From contig JAEXSP010000009.1 in assembly GCA_023453795.1 (NCBI GenBank), positions 1 through 64,000 on the forward strand: a DNA stretch of 64,000 nt. Direction: 5' to 3'. Shown here piece after piece: positions 53,665 through 61,406 of the stretch (its first letter is position 1; each line of letters begins with the position of its first letter). The translations under genes were made by a program, and so were the position numbers. The stretch is from Bacillota bacterium (GTDB lineage Bacteria; Bacillota; Clostridia; Acetivibrionales; JAEXSP01). A model generated the notes under the pieces. It ran no database searches. It had not been told where the DNA came from and saw only the letters and a program-made list of their open reading frames with translations.

Positions 53665-54309
53665 ATGGCATCAATAACCCGATTGTTTGATTTTTTAATA
53701 AATATTGACACTCATTTGGCTGAGCTTTTACAGTTATATGGGGTTTGGACATACTGTATTCTTTTCTTGGTCGTTTTCTGTGAAACCGGCTTGGTTGTGG
53801 CACCTTTTCTTCCGGGGGATTCGTTGCTTTTCATTATTGGAGCGCTGGGTGCCTCTGGAGATGTAGATTTCCCTATTGCATTAGTGATCTTAACTATTGC
53901 TGCCATATCCGGAAACACTCTTAATTACTTTATCGGTAGGCTGATTGGAGATAGGGTTCTCAAAAAGAGAAAAACGCGACTTATAAAGAAAGAGCATCTT
54001 GAGAAAGCTCATTTGTTTTATGAAAAGCATGGGGGCAAGGCTATTATCATTTCCAGATTTTTGCCTGTGCTGCGTACATTTACGCCTTTCGCGGCAGGTA
54101 TAAGTAAAATGAATTTTATAAAATTCTTCAGCTATAATCTAATAAGCGGAACTGTGTGGGTGCTGGTCTTTATGTTTGGCGGACGCTTTTTCGGCAATAT
54201 ACCTTTAGTAAAAGACAATTTCTATTATGTGATTTTGGGTATATTTGTGGTATCGCTGCTTCCCGCTCTTATAACATATATAAGAACTAGAATACTAAAG
54301 TCGGTTTGA
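53665..54309 (+). CDS. DedA family membrane protein
   Basis: 214 residues with about five hydrophobic helices. DedA motifs: LFLVVFCETGLVVAPFLPGD, SGNTLNYFIGRLIGDRVL, FYEKHGGKAIIISRFLPVLR and the FAAGISKMNFIKFFSYNLIS region with the conserved proline-arginine surroundings. DedA proteins act in undecaprenyl-phosphate or lipid flipping and membrane homeostasis. Start ATG 53665 after AAAGGAGAATTC; an ATG at 53602 lies inside the terminator and is rejected. Placed under a manganese-type riboswitch, so a link to Mn homeostasis is inferred. Confidence 0.92.
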   Translation: MASITRLFDFLINIDTHLAELLQLYGVWTYCILFLVVFCETGLVVAPFLPGDSLLFIIGALGASGDVDFPIALVILTIAAISGNTLNYFIGRLIGDRVLKKRKTRLIKKEHLEKAHLFYEKHGGKAIIISRFLPVLRTFTPFAAGISKMNFIKFFSYNLISGTVWVLVFMFGGRFFGNIPLVKDNFYYVILGIFVVSLLPALITYIRTRILKSV

Positions 54310-54318
54310 GATTATTTT

Positions 54319-54336
54319 GAACACGATTGAAGGATT
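54319..54336. repeat. Dispersed GAACACGATTGAAGGATT repeat, copy 2
   Basis: GAACACGATTGAAGGATT, identical to the first 18 bases of the copies at 55030 and 55493. Confidence 0.7.
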
Positions 54337-54518
54337 TCTTTAGAAATGAGCATAAAACTTAGTATGTCTCTGGAGTAGCCTAAAGCCTGTCTTTCCGCTT
54401 TTCACCGCCGGAAATCGGAGGAAAAGTCGCTGTTCAAACGCCACAGGGGCTTGCTAGGGCTCAATGAAAAAAATCCTATGCAATTAGCGATTCGAAAATC
54501 TTCCTTTGGCGGTCGCCT

Positions 54519-54716
54519 CTATTCCCATCCATGGTCAGCTCCGTCTAAAACAATCATCCGTGATTGTTTTACCGCGTCGTTGATTTCCTCATCGATTGCA
54601 TCACGGATTTTTTTCAAACTCATATTAGTGTCTCTGAAGAAACGCTGGGGTGCGAAGCTCAAAACACCTTCAAAGCCGCTATTATGTGTTTGAAAGGATT
54701 TCGTCGTACTTTCAGA
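54519..54716 (-). pseudogene. Possible remnant coding region, unknown
   Basis: The minus strand is open for 65 codons in the 720-bp stretch 54310-55029, reading ...SGFEGVLSFAPQRFFRDTNM then SLKKIRDAIDEEINDAVKQS then RMIVLDGADHGWE-stop. An internal ATG at 54623 would give 34 residues. The composition (amphipathic helix, Asp/Glu/Lys) looks protein-like, but no family, ribosome site or intact start was recognised. The rest of the stretch 54310-55029 shows no other gene, only repeats and hairpins, so it is probably decayed accessory DNA. Confidence 0.3.
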
Positions 54717-54737
54717 TTATAATTGCAACGACTCTGG

Positions 54738-54796
54738 AAAATAAACACGATGTTTATTTTAGGAGCAACTGCGCCACGGATGGCGTCATTTGCTCC
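54738..54796. repeat. Two adjacent hairpins in decayed intergenic DNA
   Basis: AAAATAAACA-CGA-TGTTTATTTT (54738-54760) is a perfect 10-bp stem, and GGAGCAACTGCGCCA (54762-54776) pairs imperfectly with TGGCGTCATTTGCTCC (54781-54796). The first looks like a terminator on either strand. Confidence 0.55.
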
Positions 54797-55029
54797 GACA
54801 GACAAAGGTAGCAAGTAGAATCTGCTAAAAGTACAGAAGTCTTTTCATTGTGCCCTAGCCAGATTCCACGTCGCATGAGTGGCGATTTTTCGTTACATTT
54901 TCATCGCTGAAAAGGTAAAAACAGTATTTATGAGTATTTGATGCGAAGGGTATCCGGTATATGCCGGATTTTGTTTTATATAAATGTTGTGGTATAATGT
55001 AAAAGAATGTAATTTAAAGGCGCTGTCTT

Positions 55030-55078
55030 GAACACGATTGAAGGATTAAAGGATTGACAGGATTATAGGGATAATAGG
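55030..55078. repeat. Dispersed repeat, copy 3 (left flank of the GxxExxY gene)
   Basis: GAACACGATTGAAGGATTAA followed by AGGATTGACAGGATTATAGG and GATAATAGG. The first ~38 bases recur at the 3' end of the GxxExxY gene (55493-55530), so the gene is bracketed by direct repeats. Confidence 0.8.
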
Positions 55079-55086
55079 GAAATTGT

Positions 55087-55494
55087 ATGGAAAAGATGCA
55101 AGATGGGATTGAGAGTCTAACTCACAAAATAATAGGATGTGCAATGCAGGTGCACCGGACGATAGGGAATGGTTTTCAGGAAGTCATTTATCAAAGATGC
55201 CTGGCTATTGAAATGGAGCATCAAGGCTTGAGCTTTGAAAGAGAAAAGGAAATGCCTATATATTATCGAGAAACTCAAGTAGGAACGCGAAGAGTCGATT
55301 TTTTTGTTGAAGGGTTAGTCATGGTTGAAATAAAAGCACTTGAGAAGTTGGAGGATGTTCACAAAGCTCAAGCGATTAACTACCTTGAAGCGTATGGAAT
55401 TGCGGATGGGCTGCTGATAAATTTTGGAGGAGTCAGTCTGGAATTTAAAAGAGTTTATAACAAGAATATGAGAAATCGTTCTGAACACGATTGA
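55087..55494 (+). CDS. GxxExxY protein (PD-(D/E)XK-nuclease-like)
   Basis: 135 residues. RTIGNGFQEVIYQRCLAIEM contains the naming motif GFQEVIY. The nuclease-like core follows with RRVDFFVEGLVMVEIKALEK (D...ExK) and a C-terminal LEAYGIADGLLINFGGVSLE. The family is proposed to be related to restriction-endonuclease-like folds, but its biochemical role is unknown. It is flanked by ~38-bp direct repeats, the right one overlapping the last codons (the terminal residues SEHD are encoded by repeat sequence), and followed by two degenerate copies of its own 3' end. Weak ribosome site (AGGGAAATTGT). Confidence 0.85.
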   Translation: MEKMQDGIESLTHKIIGCAMQVHRTIGNGFQEVIYQRCLAIEMEHQGLSFEREKEMPIYYRETQVGTRRVDFFVEGLVMVEIKALEKLEDVHKAQAINYLEAYGIADGLLINFGGVSLEFKRVYNKNMRNRSEHD

Positions 55495-55775
55495 AGGATT
55501 AAAGGATTGACAAGATTATAAGTGATTATATTTTGGGGGAGTCAGTCTGATATTTAAAAGAGTCTATAATAAGAATTTGAGAAATCGTTCTGAACACGAT
55601 TAAAGGATTAAAGGTATTATAGGGGATCACAAGGTTCAAGCGATTAAATTTTGGGAGTTAGTCTAAAATTTAAAAAGAGTCTATAATAAGAATATGAGAA
55701 ATCCTGCAAATCGTTTAATCCGTTAATCATGTTCTGAACACAATTGAAGGATTTACAGGATTATAAGGATAATAG
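55493..55775 (+). repeat. Tandem degenerate copies of the GxxExxY 3' end with interspersed repeats
   Basis: After the gene, its 3' end recurs twice. Copy 2 (~55530-55613) contains TTTTGGGGGAGTCAGTCTG and TATAATAAGAATTTGAGAAA. Copy 3 (~55625-55735) starts with GATCACAAGGTTCAAGCGAT, equivalent to codons ~50 nt further upstream in the gene, joined to TTTTGGGAGTTAGTC by an internal deletion. Each copy ends in the GAACACGATT-type repeat (55493, 55592, 55736). No intact second gene is present. The remaining spacer to 56022 holds only the palindromic element at 55801. Confidence 0.8.
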
Positions 55776-55800
55776 ATGTCCCCAAGTCTCAATTATTTGA

Positions 55801-55923
55801 AGGGGCAAGCCCCTCGAACCCTAACCCTCTCAGTCGCTTTGCAACAGCTCTTCCTCGGTAGAGCCTGAATATAAAGCCTCTTCTGCAGGAGAGGTGGCAG
55901 ACGCAGTCTGACGGAGAGGTTTC
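55801..55923. repeat. Palindromic MITE-like element
   Basis: Opens with the hairpin AGGGGC-AA-GCCCCT (55801-55814). Then AACCCTCTCAGTC (55823-55835) and a right end TGACGGAGAGGTT form imperfect terminal inverted repeats, with an inner pair AACAGCTCTTCC / GGAGAGGTGGCAG. Short non-coding elements with CCTCTC.../...GGAGAGG ends are frequent in clostridial genomes. Not coding. Confidence 0.5.
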
Positions 55924-56022
55924 TCTTGAATTTTATATTTAACCCAATTGACAGCAACAATGTCGAATAATACAATTTATTTATTGCACAGGCTATTTTT
56001 ATAGAAAAGATGGGGGCGTATC

Positions 56023-56619
56023 ATGAAAAGCAATAATGATATGGAATTTATAAAAAGCAAAATAGAAAATTGGTATGCGAATAAACCTATAACCTCATTA
56101 AAAGCTGAATCAAAAGAATTATTCGGATATGAGATTGAAGATGGCGGAGTGCCAAAGGAGATGGAGGATGGAGAACCTGATAAAGAAGGGTATGTAAGGT
56201 GGAAAATTACACCATCCAAAATCAGTGATCTTGAGCTTCAAGGAATAGAAAAAGAATATAAGCTTCAATTTCCTGAACTTTATAAGCTTTATTTAATGGC
56301 ATATTGCCATTTGGGGATAAACCTTAAATTTGGTGATAGGCGTATTTTTTTACCGGCGCTGCCATCAGACTGTCCTCTTAAAGAAATCGAGTTTGAGCTT
56401 AATGCATGGAAGCCGTTATTGAATGCCGGATTTATTCCGTTTGCTGATTTTGAAGATGGATGGGGACCGGTGTGTTTTGATACTTTGAATGATTGTCAAA
56501 TAGTTTGGTTCGAGCATGAAGAACTTTTCAACAGCAACTTTGAAAAAAATGCAGGTTTTGATAAATTTAAGAGAAAAATTTGCTCTGGTTTCAAGGAACT
56601 CTATGAATGTCTATGCTAG
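56023..56619 (+). CDS. SMI1/KNR4 (SUKH) family protein
   Basis: 198 residues, cytoplasmic. The SUKH fold is suggested by ISDLELQGIEKEYKLQFPEL (the helix and FP-x-LY-x-LY pattern), YKLYLMAYCHLGINLKFGDR, NAGFIPFADFEDGWGPVCFD (the typical F-x-D-x-x-G-x-x-FD strand) and IVWFEHEELF. SUKH proteins are usually immunity proteins against polymorphic toxins. No toxin gene is visible next to it, so it is an orphan or decoy immunity gene, or part of a module now lost. Start ATG 56023 after ATGGGGGCGTATC. Confidence 0.8.
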   Translation: MKSNNDMEFIKSKIENWYANKPITSLKAESKELFGYEIEDGGVPKEMEDGEPDKEGYVRWKITPSKISDLELQGIEKEYKLQFPELYKLYLMAYCHLGINLKFGDRRIFLPALPSDCPLKEIEFELNAWKPLLNAGFIPFADFEDGWGPVCFDTLNDCQIVWFEHEELFNSNFEKNAGFDKFKRKICSGFKELYECLC

Positions 56620-56853
56620 GCTTAGCAAATATCTGTTTGGAATGGTTTTGAGACTGTATGCATTTGTTATACTGTTTGCACCAGGGTCCTTCACAGGTTG
56701 GATATTTGTTCAGTAGAAGGAGCCGGCATATTGGAAAAACTGAAATCATGAAGTGCAGTTTTTTATATACTTCCATAAGGTTAAAATCATTGAAATAGTA
56801 AATACTACATGATAAATGTAATTACAAAGTAATAACTGGGAGGTGTTTTGTAA

Positions 56854-57096
56854 ATGCTTGTTGATGTCGTAAAAATCGGAAATTCGAAAGGTATAAGAAT
56901 ACCGTCTGTAATACTTAAAGAATGCAAAATTAATGATAAAGTTGAGCTTGAGGTTCAAGATGGGAAAATAATTGTTATTCCCCAAGTAAAGCCCAGACAG
57001 AACTGGGATCAAGAATTTAAAGAAATGAATAAAAATGGGGATGACAAATTACTGATTGATGATATGCTTGATTTGGACATGGAGGACTGGCAATGA
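56854..57096 (+). CDS. mazE: MazE-type antitoxin (AbrB/SpoVT domain)
   Basis: 80 residues. The N-terminal swapped-hairpin AbrB domain reads VDVVKIGNSKGIRIPSVILK (residues ~2-21), then INDKVELEVQDGKIIVIPQV. The acidic C-terminus (LIDDMLDLDMEDWQ) is the toxin-binding tail. It overlaps mazF by 4 bp (ATGA-type coupling), standard for type II toxin-antitoxin operons that repress their own promoter. Start after GGGAGGTGTTTTGTAA. Confidence 0.92.
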   Translation: MLVDVVKIGNSKGIRIPSVILKECKINDKVELEVQDGKIIVIPQVKPRQNWDQEFKEMNKNGDDKLLIDDMLDLDMEDWQ

Positions 57097-57416
57097 AAAT
57101 TAATCAATATGAGATATATTGGATTGATCTGGAGCCGACACGGGATTCAGAACTGCAAAAGGTAAGGCAGTGTGTTGTTATCTCGCCGAATGAAATGAAT
57201 CATAATATAAACACAATTATAATAGCACCCTTGACATCAACTTCAAAAAAATATCCCACCAGAATAGAGCTTGACCATGAAGGCAGGACGAGCTGGGTAG
57301 TGCTTGACCAAATAAGATGTGTAGATAAGACACGATTAGTCAAGAGAGTAGGCGAAATCAACGAAGAGCAGATAACTGAAATTAAAAAAGTGATTAAGGA
57401 AATGTTAGTAGATTAA
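57093..57416 (+). CDS. mazF: MazF/PemK-type toxin
   Basis: 107 residues of the MazF fold: YEIYWIDLEPTRDSELQKVR, then RQCVVISPNEMNHNINTIII and APLTSTSKKYPTRIEL, SWVVLDQIRCVDKTRLVKRV. MazF toxins are sequence-specific mRNA interferases; catalytic Arg and Thr positions fall in the VRQCVV and PLTST segments. Co-translated with mazE. The partner pair is complete and apparently intact. Confidence 0.93.
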   Translation: MKINQYEIYWIDLEPTRDSELQKVRQCVVISPNEMNHNINTIIIAPLTSTSKKYPTRIELDHEGRTSWVVLDQIRCVDKTRLVKRVGEINEEQITEIKKVIKEMLVD

Positions 57417-57425
57417 AATCCTAAC

Positions 57426-58511
57426 CTAAATGTAAATTCTGTTTACAGAGCTGTCCACCATAAGCGGATTGATCTCAAGCGATACAATATCGCCGGTTTG
57501 AGCTTCAATTCCGGTGAGATCGACAATAATGCTGTACATGCTTATCTTTCCGAGTATTCTGGCCTTTTTGCCATTAACGGTAACATAGAGTTTTTTTCTG
57601 AAGGATTTCAGATCACTGTAGAGATACCTTAATATGTCCCTGAACCTAAAGGCGTCTCTAGTTTTCTCCAGTCCGAATCCATCCTTATAACCTACAGGAA
57701 CGACCCCTACACGCTTTGGCTCTCTGGTTCGATAGGTATTTGAATAGCCAATGTGGTGTTTAGCGGGAAGATGCTTTATTTCAATTATGTGCGATTCCAT
57801 AAAACCTATTCTTTTAAGGCCATACTTATTCTCTATCGGAAATCTGCCTAGAAAGGCTGAGCCGACCCTTACTGCATCAAGATGAAGCTCAGGATACTGT
57901 AGGAATGCACATGAATTTGCAATATGCAGCATGCCCGGGTTTATGCCGTTCTGCCTCAAGCCTTCAACAGCCTTCATGAACTTATCCGATTGTTCTTTGA
58001 CAGCCTTTATGTCCTTTGAGAAGGAAAACGACAAATGAGAGTATGTTCCTGCAAAATTTAAATGGTGGAGGGACCGGAACAAATTATAATACTCTGAAAG
58101 CCCTTCAGAAAGAAAACCAAACCTGCCGAAGCCGGTATCAATTTTAATGTGAACATCCGATACTATTCCAAGGTCAGCACACACCTGATTCATGACTTGA
58201 GCTGATTTTTCAGAGCCTATTGTCGGGAGGATATTATTTTCTGCTATCAGCTTTGCCTCTGCTTCTATGCATGTGGATGAAAGGAGCAGTATTCTGGCGT
58301 TACAGCCATTCTTTCTGAGCGCAAGAGCTTCGTCTAATTCTGCCATAGCAAAATAATCTATGCCGTTAGCCATGAGAAAATGGGCATATTGAAGGAGATC
58401 CAAGCCATAGCCATTACCCTTTAAAACAGCTATAATTGTGGAATTTGTCATTGCTTTTATTGTGTCTATATTGTGCTTTAGCTTTTTTGTATCAACAACA
58501 AGCCTTTTCAT
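57426..58511 (-). CDS. Alanine racemase family protein (atypical)
   Basis: 361 residues, PLP fold type III. STIIAVLKGNGYGLDLLQYA holds the PLP lysine (Lys31). HIKIDTGFGRFGF, HIANSCAFLQYPELHLDAVR and VGSAFLGR follow, and IGYSNTYRTREPKRVGVVPV carries the opposing catalytic tyrosine. The canonical MDQ near the end (GR-x-x-MDQ) reads GKISMYSIIVDL, so the conserved Asp is Tyr, and VK-x-N reads LKGN. It may racemise alanine or another amino acid. It is grouped with FemAB, MurE-like and D-aspartate-ligase-like genes, so supply of a D-amino acid for a wall bridge is plausible. Last gene of a minus-strand set. Confidence 0.82.
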   Translation of the reverse strand: MKRLVVDTKKLKHNIDTIKAMTNSTIIAVLKGNGYGLDLLQYAHFLMANGIDYFAMAELDEALALRKNGCNARILLLSSTCIEAEAKLIAENNILPTIGSEKSAQVMNQVCADLGIVSDVHIKIDTGFGRFGFLSEGLSEYYNLFRSLHHLNFAGTYSHLSFSFSKDIKAVKEQSDKFMKAVEGLRQNGINPGMLHIANSCAFLQYPELHLDAVRVGSAFLGRFPIENKYGLKRIGFMESHIIEIKHLPAKHHIGYSNTYRTREPKRVGVVPVGYKDGFGLEKTRDAFRFRDILRYLYSDLKSFRKKLYVTVNGKKARILGKISMYSIIVDLTGIEAQTGDIVSLEINPLMVDSSVNRIYI

Positions 58512-58555
58512 AATTTGTCGACCCTCGCAAAATCTTTATTAAAACTCATGCCATT

Positions 58556-59662
58556 TTAAGCTTCATTCTCCTTAGGCTGCATAGGGGCTGTGGATGGTTG
58601 CCTGTTTTTCCTGTTTCTAAGATTGAATAGCCCTTTTCTCAGTTCTCTGAAAGCCTTTCCTCCATTTTCAACTAGTTCATATATCATAGGCATGAACACA
58701 TAGTCCAATTCACCGATGAATTCAGTAAACTTTCCATTGAAGCCTTTTTTAAATTTATAAAGTCCATATAGAGGATTACTTTCATCCAAATCACCCGAAA
58801 CGCCCCTGAAATCATAGATATCGCAGCCTTTTTCAATAGACCACTTGATCATTTCCCATTGAAGCAGGTAGTTCGGCATTACATTCCGTGCTTCATTGCT
58901 GCTCGCACCGTAGAGATACCAGCATTTATTTCCGTAAAGTACTGCTATGGTGCCTGCTATAAGCCTGCCCTCATGATGGGCGAGATAAAGCCTTAAATGC
59001 TCAGGCCCCAGGCAATCATACATTTTTTCAAAATAGGCCGCATTTCTTATTACAAACTTATCACGTATTCCTGTTTCCAGCATGATCTTGTGAAATTCTG
59101 GAATGCCCTCTCTGCTGCCAAGTGAAACTGTTACACCTTTTTTTGCTGCAAGCCTGATATTATATCTTGTTTTCTGGTGGAAAATTTGCATCATTTCATC
59201 TTCTGTTTTGCCTTTAACCTCAAGTCTGAAAACGAATCTTGGCTGGATACCCTCAAAGTTCTTGGAGTCGCTTTTCACCTTGAAGCCGGCATCTATAATA
59301 ATATTACCAAAAATTGCATCTTCCTTTTCTATATCGGGATCGAGCTTAAGGACATAACTCCTGTGCTTTTTTGCCAGCTTTTTCGCCTGATTGATGAGCT
59401 CGTTGAAGGTTTGGGCATCATGGGGATCGCAGACAGGCCCCCTTGGAGAGTACATCATTGTATACGGCAGAAAAGGAAGCTTCCTTATCAGGATGTTCAT
59501 TGATCCTTTTATATTACCCGATGAATCATTGACAGTAATGATCTCGCTGGTCCAGTTTGACTTGACCTTGGCCCATTCCGGCGATTGCATGAAATGTCCT
59601 TTGGGATGTGATTCCAAAAAGGCCTCATATATCTTTACATCAGTACTGCTGCTTAAGTTCAT
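58556..59662 (-). CDS. FemAB/FemX family peptidoglycan-bridge aminoacyltransferase
   Basis: 368 residues with tandem GNAT-like folds. FLESHPKGHFMQSPEWAKVK begins the first half, and RGPVCDPHDAQTFNELINQA lies mid-protein. VFRLEVKGKTEDEMMQIFHQ leads into KTRYNIRLAAKKGVTV, and KCWYLYGASSNEARNVMPNY then WSIEKGCDIYDFRGVSG is the family signature. Such enzymes add amino acids from tRNA to the lipid II stem peptide. No coiled-coil arm of the Staphylococcus type is evident. Start ATG 59662; the ORF ends in a Pro/Gln-rich tail. Between the racemase and the M1-type peptidase on the same strand. Confidence 0.88.
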   Translation of the reverse strand: MNLSSSTDVKIYEAFLESHPKGHFMQSPEWAKVKSNWTSEIITVNDSSGNIKGSMNILIRKLPFLPYTMMYSPRGPVCDPHDAQTFNELINQAKKLAKKHRSYVLKLDPDIEKEDAIFGNIIIDAGFKVKSDSKNFEGIQPRFVFRLEVKGKTEDEMMQIFHQKTRYNIRLAAKKGVTVSLGSREGIPEFHKIMLETGIRDKFVIRNAAYFEKMYDCLGPEHLRLYLAHHEGRLIAGTIAVLYGNKCWYLYGASSNEARNVMPNYLLQWEMIKWSIEKGCDIYDFRGVSGDLDESNPLYGLYKFKKGFNGKFTEFIGELDYVFMPMIYELVENGGKAFRELRKGLFNLRNRKNRQPSTAPMQPKENEA

Positions 59663-59681
59663 TTACAACATCCCCGTTAAT

Positions 59682-60971
59682 TTATTTTAATTCTGACACT
59701 ATTTTCTCAAAATCGCTAAAATATATTATCTTGAATTTATATTGCCGGTACGCTATTTGAAGAGCCTTGAAAAAGTCATTGCCCATTTTTTTGTGCAAAC
59801 TATTAAAATAGAATGCTGAATCATAGTATGCGATTCTGTAGTACTCCTGCCGTGAGGTATAATCACTGAGGCGCATGTGCAAAAATTTCCGGCTTCCGCT
59901 TCCATTAAAGGTGCTGCCTGACAGCATACCCGAAAGATAGCTTGTCAGTCCCTCATCAAGAAAAGGTTCATTGAGCTGGTCAGTGCCGATTATTCCATAA
60001 AACCACTGATGAAAGACTTCGTGGTATGCAACCCTTTTCAAAAGGTTGGGGCTGCTGAAACAGGAATCAGATAAAAAAATCATATTGGAGAATTCCATGC
60101 CTTCATGATACAAAGGCATTTTTACTACAAACAGCTCCTTATAGGGATAAGGGCCAATCATTTTCTGAGCATAGTCAAATGCAGTCTTGACACCCGCCGA
60201 AGCTTCATACGAATTTATGAAATAAATATTTGTATCTCCATTTCGTATTACCCTTACGTCCGCTTCCTTCATAATGACGGCCGAAAAATCCCTTATATCC
60301 TGTGCTTCAAATATGACAATTTTGTTTGAGCCAAAGGAGTGCTCTTCCTTTTTACCGGGCGCATATACTTCCATATTGCTGTCAATCCTGAATACTGCAT
60401 AGTAGCTATATGTTTCATATATATATGGATCTCCGTAAACGCTCTTGTACCCCAATATTGGTTTGCCGCCGTCATACACGGCAGGTGTTGCCAGAAAGTT
60501 CCCCAGATAAGTCGAACTGCCTGAATACGATAGAATATTGTTATTCTGCTTAAGTTCTATCTCGTATTCAATGCATATTTTATCCGGTATGGAATTGCAA
60601 ACTATTTCCAACATGGCTTCATGTCTAGTTACTTCAATTTCTCCGTTATCTGAGATAACATTTTTTATTTTTGTTTCAGCTGTATTAGCGGATGGCAAAT
60701 AAATATTAATTCTTTTACCGGTATTATTTACCGCTATGTCTTCTTTAATACTTACTATGTTGTTTGACAGGGCAATCTCGGCTTTAATATCATAGGAGCC
60801 GCTTGACTTAAGCTTTTCATGCGAGTATTCCGTAATCGATACAGTTTGTTTGCCAATGGAATAATATGCATGCATATTACCTGAGAGAAAAACGATTGTT
60901 ATCATCGTTATAGTCAGCGCGGTGCTCAGACTAATTATTATTACAGCAATAATAATGATTTTCCTCTTCAT
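59682..60971 (-). CDS. M1-like membrane-anchored metallopeptidase
   Basis: About 429 residues. One N-terminal signal-anchor helix (IIIIAVIIISLSTALTITMI) is followed by a beta-rich N-domain and the gluzincin core: RVAYHEVFHQWFYGIIG (HExxH) and EPFLDEGLTSYLSG with the third zinc ligand Glu. The MEFSNMIFLSDSCFSSP segment resembles the GAMEN region of M1 aminopeptidases. The active site would face outside. Start MKRKIIII at 60971 is preferred over the longer open frame, which adds 39 residues without signal character. It has a weak ribosome site and is divergent from the MurE-like gene. Confidence 0.82.
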   Translation of the reverse strand: MKRKIIIIAVIIISLSTALTITMITIVFLSGNMHAYYSIGKQTVSITEYSHEKLKSSGSYDIKAEIALSNNIVSIKEDIAVNNTGKRINIYLPSANTAETKIKNVISDNGEIEVTRHEAMLEIVCNSIPDKICIEYEIELKQNNNILSYSGSSTYLGNFLATPAVYDGGKPILGYKSVYGDPYIYETYSYYAVFRIDSNMEVYAPGKKEEHSFGSNKIVIFEAQDIRDFSAVIMKEADVRVIRNGDTNIYFINSYEASAGVKTAFDYAQKMIGPYPYKELFVVKMPLYHEGMEFSNMIFLSDSCFSSPNLLKRVAYHEVFHQWFYGIIGTDQLNEPFLDEGLTSYLSGMLSGSTFNGSGSRKFLHMRLSDYTSRQEYYRIAYYDSAFYFNSLHKKMGNDFFKALQIAYRQYKFKIIYFSDFEKIVSELK

Positions 60972-61406
60972 ATGGAATTCAGACCCCGCATAACAGCTTT
61001 GTATCAAGCATATTTCAGTTTGTTTGGAACTCAATATATTTTTTGCATTAAAAGCTGGTGTGAAACTGCTTTGGAACAAGATAAGCAACTTTAATTATAG
61101 CATAGGGCAATACATTGTCAAAAACCTTTATTTTCAAGGGTTTCCGAGATGTTTCCAGCTAATATTTTCAATAATTAAAATAGCTCTTTCATTAATAATC
61201 CATACATGGGCATCAACCTTGTATTTTAGCAAAAATTACATTATAATTAGACTGGTGCAAGCGGGAAATGGGCCTTATTGGGGAAATATGCCTATTATGG
61301 GACAGGTAAAGAGGATAGGCTTATGATAAATACTGAACGATTGTAAAAATTACACATAAAATGGCAATAATCTGTATATAAGTTTTGTATAAAGAAGGTT
61401 GGACTT
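60972..61406. other. Divergent intergenic region of the wall cluster (435 bp)
   Basis: AT-rich spacer between the minus-strand peptidase and the plus-strand MurE-like gene. It must contain both promoters, but no near-consensus pair was chosen. No ORF of note, RNA gene or repeat was recognised. Confidence 0.5.

Noticed and set aside
54451..54693. 80-residue plus-strand ORF in the DedA-GxxExxY spacer
   Set aside because: No ribosome site and low-complexity composition; the minus strand in the same place looks more protein-like.
55030..55775. CRISPR array from the recurring GAACACGATT repeat
   Set aside because: Copies are unevenly spaced and degenerate, they sit around a gene, and there are no uniform spacers or cas genes.
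55793..55975. 60-residue minus-strand ORF
   Set aside because: It is the translation of the palindromic MITE-like element, without ribosome site.
56591..57012. Small minus-strand ORFs opposite the SUKH gene and mazE
   Set aside because: Shadows of real plus-strand genes with no start signals.
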